A stretch of 64,000 bases of DNA from Cyclina sinensis (lineage: Eukaryota; Mollusca; Bivalvia; Venerida; Veneridae): NCBI GenBank assembly GCA_012932295.1, contig JAAONU010000014.1, positions 2,108,001 through 2,172,000 of the forward strand. The letters run 5' to 3'. The notes beneath the pieces were generated by a model. That model saw only the letters and a list, made by a program, of their open reading frames with translations. It made no database searches and was not told the DNA's origin. Positions 14,901-26,100 of this stretch are shown in pieces; the stretch's first letter is position 1; each line of letters begins with the position of its first letter. The translations under genes and the position numbers were made by a program.

Positions 14901-17900
14901 CAACTTTCAATAACAAACTACAAATAACAATTTATTAAATAGTTATGACTAAATATTCAACTTCAGAAAATAGGTGTCAATTTTAAAAGCAATATATGTT
15001 TGTCATTTAATATAAATCAAACTTATATGAGCATTTGCTGTTTTATTTGTGCCATGAATGTATAACTAAAATTTTTTCAAGTTTGCTAATTCTACTGATT
15101 TCTTGATCCTACCGCAAAATTTTGGCATGTTTTACTACAGTGCAAAGCACTTTGGAATAAAATGCTAATGCTTAATACAAGATCAATAAACAGAAAGTTT
15201 GTGAATTTTAAGAGTATCCTAGCTTACTTTATATGTCAAGTGCATAACATTGATGAGTAGAGAGTTACATGTAGTTCAAAGTATTATACAAACAACTGAA
15301 CATGAGAGTTATTAATGGCAAATTGATCCTTTATGTTACAGATGCATCCTACTGACTAAAGTGGCTGCGAAGGGAGTTAACATGTTCATTCCCTGGAAAA
15401 GCATACCAGCACATATCAATCACAGGACTGACCCCTCCTGCCCCCTCATGTAACCTACCTCTTCCTCACTGTCACTATCCCTCTCTCCATCTTCATCTGT
15501 CCCCAGGAAAAACTTTAGAGCTGCTACAAGAATCTGCAAGAAACACAGTCATGTGTAATGATAATTGTATCATTTTATTGTGTTACAGAGAAACAGTTAA
15601 GTTAAGCCATGATGTCTCTTGAAAATATTTGTTGTAAACCTATGTATAAATGTTGAAACAAACAATACAGTCAATGGAATAAAAAAAATTCAACAGAAAG
15701 CATTACACTTCCAATTCACCAGTACTTTCTGCTATGAACTAAAGACGCTACCAACAATGCAACTCTCAGAAAAAAAAATTCACCACTGTTGCCGATCTGC
15801 TGTGTTCGTATTTCAATTACACTTGTACCTCAGCTGAAGTTGACAGTACCATCATTCTGATGGTATAACAGATTTTAATCCTGTTGTTGTTTACCTTGCT
15901 TGTATCTGTTTCTAAATACTAACTCATTTGTTCTCATCTCTCTAATTTAAGAGCTTTCCACAAGTTTTTAAGAAATACAGAAGCAGTATATTTCAGATAA
16001 CGAAACACACTATATAATATCGTGGGAATAACATAACATGACATTACACTTAGTAGCTTTTCAACCGTTCACCATGCTTTGATAAAACATTGGATCAATA
16101 CTGCTATTTCAAAAGCCTGAAATAAGTTGTTTTAAATATAAACCTGTAGAGAATATTCAAAATTTGAAATGAAATGCAAGCTTAAAAGCTGGCACACCTG
16201 AACTAGAAGACATAATCCTGTAAGTCGAAATTAGCTGTATTACCTTTGTAACCTTGGAAAAGCAAGCTGTTGTGATGACATTTACTGTTTTGGCATCTTT
16301 CCAGATGTTTCTGCGATATAGCTCAATCATCACATCCTGATTGTAAACAATATTTTAAAATGTTGTTTCTGTAATCAGTTGAAGTAGGAAGCATAATACT
16401 TTGGTTATGCTGAAAATAGCTGCTCAAAATTAAATACTGTATACTAGAAAAACTTTCTTTGACAGAGAAACTGACAAATATTGTCAGTTTTTGGTAAACT
16501 GCTAGTATATTGCTCCAAATCCTAAGTATACTCAATCCACAAATACACTCAAAATAGCTGAGCATGCTCCAAATCTTTAAGAATAATCTAAATGCTTGAG
16601 TATAATTCAAATCATTGAGTACATTAATGAATTTAACTCCAAATCATTCAAACTGCTGTGTTTACTGCAAATGGTTGAGTACACTCAAAATTGTTGAGAA
16701 TTACTCAAATCACATAAATTATGTTCACCAAATTATGAACATAATACAAATCATAAATGTACACCAAATCATGAACATAACACAAATCATAAATGTACAG
16801 TAAATCATGAACATAACACAAATCATAAATGTACACCAAATCATGAACATAACACAAATCATAAATGTACACCAAATCATGAACATAACACAAATCATAA
16901 ATGTACACTACATCATGGACATAACACAAATCATAAATGTACACCAAATCATGAACATAACACAAATCATAAATGTACACCAAATCATGGACATAACACA
17001 AATCATAAATGTACACCAAATCATGAACATAACACAAATCATAAATGTACACCAAATCATGAACATAACACAAATCATAAATGTACACCAAATCATGAAC
17101 ATAACACAAATCATAAATGTACACTATATCATGGACATAACACAAATCATAAATGTACACCAAATCATGAACATAACACAAATCATAAATGTACACCAAA
17201 TCATGGACATAACACAAATCATAAATGTAGACCAAATCATGAACATAACACAAATCATAAATGTAGACCAAATCATGAACATAACACAAATCATAAATGT
17301 ACACCAAATCATGGACATAACACAAACCATGAGCATAAACCAAATCATGGACATAACACAAATCATGAGCATAAACCAAATCATGGACATAACACAAATC
17401 ATGAGCATAAACCAAATCATGGACATAACACAAATCATGAGCATAAACCAAATCATGGACAGAACACAAATCATGAGCATAAACCAAATCATGGACATAA
17501 CACAAATCATGAGCATAAACCAAATCATGGACATAAACTGTGAATATGCAAACTAAGTGCGAGGCTAGCAACAGTATTTCTAGCAACAAGACAAAAAACA
17601 GATTACTGCTTCTAGGTATATTAATCACTGCTCTCAGCAAGATAAAAGAAGTATTGTAAAACTGTGTTACCTTTAATCTGTTATACTTTTTCAATGTGAC
17701 AATCTCAAATAGGTACTTACCAGAGACATTTTGGCAGCCACTGGATTGTTGTCTTTCAACATGGTGTACATGAAATTCTGAAGTGTCTGTAATATAACAC
17801 AAGTATGAGTAGAACATTTCACAAATAAAAAAGTGAGAAAATTTCTTAGGATAAAAATAGCAATGTGTGTTTATAATAAGAACAAGGACATAAATCTTAT

Positions 17901-20900
17901 TAACTTCTCTTCTGTTATAATGTACTAAGAATTAAATGCTTTTAATAGTGAGTATTTTGCATGTTTTTTTTTTTTTAAACAAATACATTACAGAAAACAT
18001 TCAATCAAATATTCAATAGTAATGTCAGGGCCTTTTTTCCTGGTCTGCTTAATTTAATACCCATTGTCATGTAATTATTGTATATACAAAGTTATCATTT
18101 AAAACAACCTTGAAGAAAAAGTTCAGCTAAATATTTTTCATGCCTAGCTTTGCTGAACTTACTGGGCAAGTCCTTTCAACAGAACTAAGCCTGTCTTTAT
18201 CATGCATGTGAAGTTCTGTTAACGTAAATATTACTTACTGAGTTCAGCTTAGCATTCTTGTGATTCGTGTTGACATTCTTGATATCACTAACAATGTATG
18301 TGTACAATGTCTTTCTAAGCAATTTGTCCTGACAACGGAACATCTCAAAGAAAAGTTCTAGAACATTGGTGGCTGGCACCAAACCTTTGTTTCTCAGTAA
18401 GATCAAGGCTTTACACAATGTCTGAAAATGTTTAATATGCAAGGTAACATAAATATCTGCAAGTGAGAATATGAGATCACTTTCCTTGAAATTCAGGTTA
18501 AGGCCAACACTTAAATTTAACATGACATACTGATTTATATTTTTATCCAAAGTTCACTCTTTACAGATGATTTTCATGAAAACAGTATAAATTTACAAAA
18601 AAATAATTCTACTTTTCCATAATTTGTTTCGATACAACAAGCAGCCAAGCTTTTTTTGGTTCATCACAGGTATGGCTGCCTATCATTACTGAGTTGTCTC
18701 CTTGAAAATGAAGTCATTTTACTCAGTTGTAAGCAGGCTTGGGACTTATTACTTGTGTTAGTAACTGATTACATTACAGTTACTTTGAAATTTCCTGATT
18801 ACAATTACATTGGATTACTTCAATGTTTTTTATGGTAATTGATTACATTACAGTTACTTGTGGTCAAGTACTCAGATTACATTTGATTACTTTCAATATT
18901 ATTTCAAACTGCAAGACAAATTTTCTAGGAGAAAACATTAGATAAATCAGAATGGAAACTTTATTTAACCTACATGAAACAAATATTATTTTAGGAAAAA
19001 TATTGGCTTAGTAAAGCAGTCAAGTTTTTGTCTAACACACTGAATCACTAATTTTATAAAGGAAGATTCACAATGTCATTCTGTTCGAATCATATATACA
19101 TGTATTTAGATATCTCCATTGCATTTAACCATCATCAATTTTTGGAAGTTTTCATCAGAAAGACGACATCGTTCTGGGCTCATAAAAGAGGTTCTGATTT
19201 CTTTTTAGGTTAACACTTGAACAACTGGTGTAGTGCAGTATTAACTGATATTTTTTATTTTCCAGCTGGGGCAATGTCTCACTATAATTTCATTATTATT
19301 AAGATTATGGCTTTCACACCTATTGAAGTACAAATTCACAATTGTAGCAAAGTTACCTGCAGTATGTGTTAAGAAAGGTGACACAATAGATCATTGATCC
19401 TTATAAAGAGCACACAAAGGAGACGAATAACATTGTGATCAATATATGTTGTAAAAGAATATTTTTCTTAAGGAGATGAGGTTGAAAATACAAGCATATT
19501 ACTTGTTTCTAGCAAAAGCAGCATAAATTTTTATCTTTTGCCCCAGCAGTTAAAATGCAATAAATGGATTTATCATCTACCCAATGTCCATGTGCAATCA
19601 GAAAGTAATCAAAAGTATTCATGATGAAATACAAAATTTTGTCTGTATAATCAATTGAATTACATTACATGTAATCAGATGTACGACAGTAATCAAATAC
19701 ATTTGAATACTTGCACTTGAGTAATCAATTACAGGTGATTACAATTACTGTATTCGATTACCCCAAGCCTGGTTGTAAGCCATTTAATCCAGCTATAACA
19801 AAACTAAATTATGCTAAGGTATTTCAAGTGTTACTATATTCAACTTTAAATTGCAATGACATGTATATTGTTAAATCTTATCAGATCTTCAATCATTTGT
19901 ATATGATGATGTACTATGTACAAATCAAATGAAATAAAATTTCTGTTCTGTTCTGTTTAAATTCTTGACATTCACCATTCTCATAGTTCTGTCCAGTGTT
20001 GAAGAATGTCTTTGTAATAAATCTCTGACATCTTGAGGGAAATCTTTCATTTCTCTTGGGTAGCACTGTGCAACCTGAAGAAATACACAATCAGAAATTA
20101 TATTAACAAAACAAATAGTATCCAACAAAGATGTAACTTCATACACAGATAAAGCTTAAAAGTTCTGACACACAACAGTGCTTTACATTTAAGGTCAAGA
20201 AACTAAACAACATTTTCTCCATTTTGAATTCCATGCTAAAACTTGTAAACCTATGAAAATTCTCTTAAACTGCTAATCCCAACTTCTAACTGAGACTGTA
20301 TATAAATTATATTTCATCTTGTTGCATAAGGCAAGCTTGGATTCTACTAAGGAGGATCTAAAATCATTAGATGAAGTTTAGAACAATAATCTGATCTTGA
20401 ATGGCCAACTCAAAAGAACAGATCAAATTCAATGTTTGGGTTTTATGAGAATCAAAACTTATTTTGGACATGCTATGAATCTAAATTATATTACCTGAGC
20501 TAAGAATATCAAAAGTTCATCCAGTGTCTTTGAGTACTGTGAAGGTTTCAGTTGAAATATTTGTAAGTTGGACTGATAATGTCTGTACTGCTGAAGAAAC
20601 TGGAAAAAAACCATGCATAATAAATTGGCATTACAAGTAGATGCATTCTCTATTTATAACATGTACAGTCAAACGTGAGTCTGGTAAAATTCAGAGGCCT
20701 TGAAAACCACTGAGTGCATTATTCAAGACCTTTTATTGTTTTCTGTTTTCAAAGAGTGTACATAAACTTTTACTTAGTAGTAAGACAGAATGGATTACAT
20801 CTGAATTATTCATTAAAGGTTTTACAGGTACAGAAAGGGTTCACCATTACAGTAAGTTTTTCCAAGATTAAATGAGTAATAACAGTAAAAAACCATTGCA

Positions 20901-22876
20901 AAAACTTAGCAACACAAGAGTTGTCACAACAATGCTCAAATTATTTTATTAAGTGACTTTCCACTACAGGAAGCAGTCTATGAGCTGGATTTATACACTG
21001 GAAAAAACCTGTTCCCCAATCAATGTAAAATTAACCATGTCCATGTCACCACTAGAGGCTTGACATTATCAGCTGATAGATAGTTGCCTGAAATTTTACT
21101 TATTATGCTTGTATATCAATAATAGCTATATTTACAGATCAATAAAATATGTTTCATCACACTAAAGCATGTATTCCTTTAGTAATTTCAACAAATTCAA
21201 GAAACGAAAAGAGTAAAAGAGTCAAGAATTTTAAGAAATTAAATATATTTCACAACTTCAACTTATTACTGCCAAAAGTCAATACTGATTACCGTAAACG
21301 CTCGAATATAATACGCACTTTTTTTCAAGAATTTTCAGTATCAACAATGGGGTGCGTATTATACACAAGGGTGGGCCTTCACACAATTTTTTTCCAGCTT
21401 GAAAACTCGTAAAATACCGGCCAAATGTCAATAATTTCTGTCAAAATTATCATGTTTTCTTTTTTTGGTGCACCTTCTTTTTGGACAGCGTTATTAAGGG
21501 GAGAAAACCAATGTCATCAGTACTAAAAGTACAATATCGTAAAAGCTGTTATAACGCCGTTTTCGTTTTTTTTTTCTAAATGTATAACTGCTAAAGATTC
21601 AATCATATAACCAATGATTACCGGTATTATGCCCGTCAATATTCGCACTCACGAAATTATCGACCAATTAATTTGATAAAGGAGTCGTCCGTATATTGTT
21701 AAACAAACATAATAATTAGTGTCGTTTGATGTCGCAATAATTATGAGATGTTTGTTAACACATCCAAAAGGTATTGAGAAGGTGTTGACAGTTTGAGATA
21801 ATGCCATGTTATTCGATATTTCCGAAAGAAATAGTTTCTAGCGCTAATTGTCCTTAATGAAATAAATAGTTAAATGCAACCGTAGTGACATTCAGGCGAT
21901 GTAATTGTTACGCGCACCAACAATGGCCACTTCCTGAACGAAAATCATGGACAAATGGTAACTCTATTTCCAGACGAAATTTGTGTGCGTATTATATTCC
22001 AATGCAAGCTATTTTCCCAAGATCTTGAGGCCAGACCAGGGGTGCGTTTTATACACGCTAGCGTACAATATTCGAGTGTCTAAAATCTATAAAACTTGTT
22101 CAGTCCATTGATAAAAGCTGGCAGTTTGGGTAGCCCTAATCTCTGTCGGTAATTTGTTCCAGAGTCATATAATCCTTGGGCAGAATGAGTTCATGTGATG
22201 TTGTGTTTTTGATTGTGGGATGAGGAATTTCTTGTTTCTTGTGTTTGTATGGTGACTGTGATTGACATTGGCTTGTTTTTTATATTGTGTAGCATAACCA
22301 AGTTGGCATGGTTTTGCCTTTGATCTAATGTTGACCATTTTAGTTCCTTAATCATGTTTGTTACACTGCTTGTACAGTGGCACTGGTAATCATTATGAAC
22401 GGACTTTGCAGCTGACGTCTGGACCATTTCTATTCTGTGAGTGAGATATTTCTGCCATGGGTGCCATACGGTTGACCAGTATTTGACCTGTGGCCCTACA
22501 TATGTTATGTATGCTGCTTCTTTGAACTGCTTGTTTTGTGTTTTTTGCTCTGCTTGTGATGTTGTTTATGTGGGATGACCAATTTAGGTTGCTACTTATA
22601 GTAACTCCTAAGTATTTTGCATTTTCTTGGTTTTCAGTATAGTGCTATATAGGGTGTAGGGAAAGATGACCGGTTCTTTTTTCCTGTGTATTCTGAGTAC
22701 TTCACACTTGTTTGGGTTGAATTCCATTGCCCATTCTTTTTCTTTTACATGGTTATGTGTTTCATAAAATGTAATAGTCATCATACCTCATCTTTGTACG
22801 ATCCAGGATCTCTTTTTATGAGGTTCTGTAACTGAGGCAAATTGTTTGGAAGCTTATTTCTATTTCTGTCACTCAT
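5956..22876 (-). CDS. SDAD1: SDA1 homologue (SDAD1), ribosome biogenesis protein, complete 21-exon gene
   Basis: SDA1 is a nucleolar protein needed for 60S subunit maturation and export. CDS exons in transcript order: 22787-22876, 20495-20599, 19976-20074, 18239-18421, 17721-17786, 16244-16336, 15459-15533, 14753-14854, 14271-14343, 13298-13401, 11921-11978, 11506-11564, 10931-11007, 10472-10569, 9769-9845, 9369-9444, 9050-9192, 7661-7851, 7218-7302, 6325-6483, 5956-6003. All junctions are GT-AG and phases agree. The sum is 2061 nt, 686 aa plus stop, essentially the length of human SDAD1. Landmarks: [20 protein letters not shown] at the N-terminus (which sets the start), [26 protein letters not shown], an acidic tract, [26 protein letters not shown], and a basic C-terminus [14 protein letters not shown]. 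It is divergent from ANAPC15. The oddity is the fourfold donor repeat in the penultimate exon (6183-6338). Identity is very secure; individual splice sites await transcripts. Confidence 0.96.
6183..6338 (-). repeat. Four perfect 39-bp repeats duplicating the SDAD1 penultimate-exon splice donor
   Basis: Four tandem 39-base copies each contain CAG|GTAAATGG on the minus strand, giving identical potential donors after 6325, 6286, 6247 and 6208. The period is 13 codons and the frame stays open, encoding repeats of [13 protein letters not shown]. The SDA1 family joins RDKQ directly to the last exon (IALRNSLL), so the first donor (6325) is taken as the standard one. Use of the others would add 13, 26 or 39 residues without a frameshift. 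Confidence 0.9.
8441..9030 (-). repeat. Fragments of the AAGGTCA-type dispersed repeat in an SDAD1 intron
   Basis: Two fragments share 'cttgaattt/ctgaatttt', 'cgc', 'gtg(g/a)cactc', and 'atg(a/g)tgaacatttgtgc', at about 8463-8515 and 8957-9008. The second is preceded by 'tgtgaccttgaccttggcc', the inverted GGTCAAGGTCA core. The order of motifs is that of the copies at 1.1 and 41.7 kb, in opposite orientation. Confidence 0.5.
10236..10284. repeat. Low-complexity (CCAAC)n-like tract
   Basis: Imperfect CCAACC/CCAAAC pentamer and hexamer run within the SDAD1 intron between exons 10472-10569 and 9769-9845. It overlaps no splice signal. Confidence 0.7.
12273..13185. mobile_element. Non-autonomous hAT-type element (913 bp) in an SDAD1 intron
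   Basis: The left end reads CAGGGCTCACGCTGG and the inverted right end reads CAGGGCTAGCGCTG. Both are flanked by TCTTTTAAT (12264-12272 and 13186-13194), consistent with an 8-bp hAT target duplication give or take one base. Both ends carry repeated 'gtagccaa' / 'ttagccaaat' motifs. No transposase frame is present. It lies between exons 11921-11978 and 13298-13401. Confidence 0.75.
16718..17545. repeat. 36-bp minisatellite, about 23 copies, in an SDAD1 intron
   Basis: The period is exactly 36 bases. Most units carry 'cataaatgtacacc' and 'aaatcatgaacataacac'; the last 7-8 units (from about 17330) switch to 'catgagcataaacc' and 'aaatcatggacataacac'. Because 36 is a multiple of 3 and the unit has few stops, long open frames (249 codons plus, 370 codons minus) run through it. 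It sits inside the intron between exons 17721-17786 and 16244-16336, and the minus frame is not the frame of the flanking exon. Confidence 0.92.
18734..19771 (-). mobile_element. Truncated hAT element (1038 bp) with perfect 8-bp target duplication
   Basis: The ends are CAGGCTTGGGACTTATTAC and, inverted, CAGGCTTGGGGTAATCG. The flanks are GTTGTAAG at 18726-18733 and 19772-19779. Both ends are filled with GTAAT/ATTAC motifs like the hAT transposon at 32.35-35.29 kb. A segment at about 19120-19200 matches the C-terminal transposase coding end of that element ('catttaaccatcatcaattt' against 'catttgaccatcatcagctt'). It therefore looks like an internal-deletion derivative of the same hAT lineage. 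It lies in an SDAD1 intron. Confidence 0.85.
21250..22743 (-). mobile_element. LINE 3'-end copy A in SDAD1 intron 1, split by a MITE
   Basis: Minus-strand remnants of a reverse-transcriptase C-terminus are visible at 22191-22427 ([20 protein letters not shown], then [10 protein letters not shown]). The 3' tail 'actgccaaaagtcaatactg' lies at about 21269-21288. It is the same family as copy B at 23.7-25.4 kb, and both copies share the stretch starting 'aaatctataaaacttgtt'. Frames are broken. The 5' boundary near 22743 lies only about 44 bases from the SDAD1 exon 1 donor. Confidence 0.75.
21292..22080. mobile_element. TIR element (789 bp) inserted in LINE copy A, TA flanks
   Basis: The ends are CCGTAAACGCTCGAATATAA and, inverted, GACACTCGAATATTGTACGC, with further 'ggtgcgtattatac' motifs inside. 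TA is present on each side (21290-21291 and 22081-22082). Comparison with LINE copy B shows LINE sequence resuming at 'aaatctataaaac'. No transposase frame. A Tc1/mariner-type MITE is likely from the TA flanks. Confidence 0.65.
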
Positions 22877-23134
22877 TTTAGGTTGTTCTAAACATCAACA
22901 CGTGAAATTGTTTTTCCCGGAAGTAAACATTAAAGCTAGCTTTTGCGTTGATACTGTTTTCGTATCCTTAAATTTAAAGATTTACTTGTCCCATCATAAG
23001 TACAAGGCTTTCTGGTTTATTGTTTTAATTAAACACTTTATTATAATAAAGAACAAGTATAAAAATGTAAGCAAAGTAGATTTTCAAAATGAAGTGGATT
23101 CGAAACTATCGTATATTTGACAAAGATTCGAGAA
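22877..23134. promoter_or_regulatory. Bidirectional promoter region between SDAD1 and ANAPC15
   Basis: Only 258 bases separate the two divergent start codons. It contains a CACGTG E-box (22899-22904) and CCGGAAGT, an ETS/GABP-type core (22917-22924). At the ANAPC15 end AAATGGCGGC (23134-23143) matches the YY1 consensus and overlaps the ATG. These motifs are typical of housekeeping and ribosome-biogenesis promoters. There is no TATA box at an obvious position. Transcription starts are not known. Confidence 0.6.
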
Positions 23135-26100
23135 ATGGCGGCGCCCATATTTCCAAAATTGATTCCTTCTGCAACAGACCCTTTATGGTTCACAGTGGAT
23201 AAACCTTGTGACGATGAAAACGAGCTGTCTGAGTTAGAGGATGAGTACCAGTCTTGGGTAATAACATTTTAAGACATTTTTGGAGTAGCTGAAATTTCAA
23301 ACATGTTAAAAATTATACTCGTACCTCAGTCAATTCGTACCATAGTTAAGTCGTACTTGCTGAAATTTGAATTTATTTATCATGTATATTGTTTATAGAA
23401 TTAACATAGTCATGTAGATACATGTATTGTTGCAAATTATATGGGACCACTACAGGGTTATAAATTGTATGAACAAAACATTTCTTGTTTTTCCATCTCT
23501 CTCACTCAAATGTTTTAAAATTAATGGCTGCTGGATTTTCACCCTTTTCAACAAAGTTATAGAGCACGGCTCTTATAGTTGAGTCTAAGTCAGCATGAAT
23601 GTTTACAAGGGTATATAAACCTAGAATAGCCTTTTATAAAAGACTGCAAAAAATCAAAGAAGTTGAAATCCAGTGTAAAAAGAAACACAATAAAATCATG
23701 AGTTATACTTCAACTTCAACTTAATACTGCCAAAAGTCAATACTGACTATACTAGGCAGGCGCATGTCAGGAACATTTAAAATTATAAAAGTTAATAACA
23801 AAGAAAACAAGATTTAACTGAAGATCTTACTTAAACATTTATTTTAAGTACTTTAAAATCTATAAAACTTGTTTAGTCCACTGATAAAAGCTGGCACAGT
23901 TGGGGTAGCCTTAATCTCGGTCGGTAATTCGTTTCAGAGTCGTATAGTCCTTGGGAAGAATGAGTTCATGTGATGTTGTGTTTTTGATTGTGGAATGAGG
24001 AATTTGCTGTTTCTTGTGTTTGTAAGGTGATTGTGATCTACATTGACCTGATTGTTTTTTATTTTGTGTAGCATGACCAGGCTGGCATGGTTTCGCCTTT
24101 GTTCTAAAGTTGACCATTTTAGTTCTTTGATCATGTTTGTTACACTGCTTGTATAGTGGTAATCATTATGAACGTACCTTGCAGCTGACCTCTGGACCAT
24201 TTCTATTCTGTGTGTGAGATATTTTTGCCATGGATGCCATATGGTTGAGCAGTATTCAACCTGTGGTCTTACATATGTTTTGTATGCTGCTTCTTTGAGT
24301 TGTTTGTTTTGTGTTTTGACGTTTCGTCTGATGAACCTTAAGCTGTTTTTTGCTTTGTTTGTGATATTGTTTATGTGGGATGACCAGTTTAGGTTGCTAC
24401 TTATTGTAACTCCTAAGTACAGTACGTGCCAGGAGGAACTCTCGTTTTCCTCGAGGTCTACCCATTCCTTAAAAACGCGACCAAATCCGCCGCATTTCGA
24501 GGACGCCGCGATGTTTGGTGACCATGTCCGCGGCGGACGTCCGCTAAATGGTTCCGCGAACTTTTTCACAGGTAAGAATTGATGTATCGAGGCTAACAAA
24601 GTTCCTGATAACACGCATTTCGGCGAATTTTACGCTTTAAAATATCATTTGAATGTATAAAACTCTCATAAAACTCTCATTCTGATTCATTTGTTTACGA
24701 ATGCTCGTATTTGTTAACGGAAGGAATGACAATTCAAAACCGAAAGTAATTGTTTCTCGGAACAGCTGACCCTATTTTCAGAAAAATAAATTGACTGGTT
24801 TTCGATTTACACGTGTTAAAACTGCTCTGCTATATTTAAAGAAAACATACAACATGTAAACCCTACTGCGACATCTGTATCGTCTATGCGCTTGACAAAA
24901 TTATTGATTGATTTTGCTATACAATAACGAGCGTTTTCAACGACGGAAACTCAGCAAATATATGAGAAATTTTGGTTTTAATTTTACCAAATGTCACATT
25001 ATTGGCAGACGTAAAATGCACAGTTTCATTACGGTCATTTCATTAAATGTTCAGCTTATCCAGGTGAGTTATGACTCTAATTATTTTCGCGCTGGTCGTC
25101 AAATATCGCCGAGATATTTCGCGATGTCGAGACATCGAGGAAATCGGTTTTCTTCCTCGATGTCGCGGCGGATATTTTTTTCCGCGTCCGCGAAATAAAG
25201 CGGAAAATGTGAGTTCCTCCTGGCGCGTACTGTATTTTGCATTTTCTGTGGTTTTCAGTTTAGTGTTATGTAGGGTGTAAGGAAAGAGGACCGGTTTCTT
25301 TTTCCTGTGTATTCTAAGAACTTCACACTTGTCAGGGTTGAATTCCATTGACCATTCTTTTTCCCATATTTCAAGGTTGTGCAAATCATTTTGTAAGGTT
25401 TGTGCAGATGCTTGTGATTTAATTGTATAATTATTATTACATTATATAATGTATGTTATTTTATTTGAATGTAATCAAGTTAGGCTTCAGGACTAAATTC
25501 TTTCATTTTACCCTTTATATGGATTGCGTATCCCAATTTACCCCTACACTTTAAAAAGTGGGGGTATTTACCCCCAGTGTCAAAAAATTATCTGGAACTC
25601 TAGTCATTACAAGAATGTTTTTTACCACTGGAAAAAATCTGAAACAAGCTCTTTTGAGCCATCGCGGTTTTTACACAGAAATAACCATTTTTTGCAAATT
25701 TCTTTTTTTTGCCCGCCATTGTTTTGATTACTTCATGACACAGATCAAAAGAATTGTTACAAACTGATGTGACCTGCGAATGTCATCTTAATTATATTGG
25801 TCAATCATTTAATCAGTCCTTTAATTAACTGCCATGTACCAATATTTTGAAACATCATGTTTACAACAAAGGAAATCAGCAAAGTCCATCAAGCATGCAC
25901 GACTGCCCACCTGTCATTCAAGTTCTGCATGATGAATTATTGAGTTCTAAATGCAGTTTTCATTGGCTGGAAGCCATGATCTACCTATTCTCCCAGCTAT
26001 GATTGATGCATCAAGCCAAATTCATGTGCGTCAAAATGACCTGTGATCACAAATTACTGTGCGTCAGAAAGGAGTACATGTATTTCTGGAAAATTGTTCG

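Noticed and set aside
16718..17545. CRISPR-like regular repeat spacing
   Set aside because: Units are contiguous 36-mers without unique spacers, within an intron of an animal gene.
16807..17556. 249-codon plus-strand open frame
   Set aside because: The same minisatellite on the other strand; low-complexity repeat protein with no start context or homology.
16705..17817. 370-codon minus-strand open frame
   Set aside because: It is the 36-bp minisatellite read through in a multiple-of-three period. It overlaps SDAD1 exon 17721-17786 in a different frame from the conserved one.
23934..24614. 226-codon minus-strand open frame as a gene
   Set aside because: Its N-terminal 60 codons are inside the inserted 813-bp TIR element; only the rest is LINE reverse transcriptase.
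25043..25384. 113-codon minus-strand open frame
   Set aside because: Chimera of LINE sequence (first half) and the end of the TIR element.
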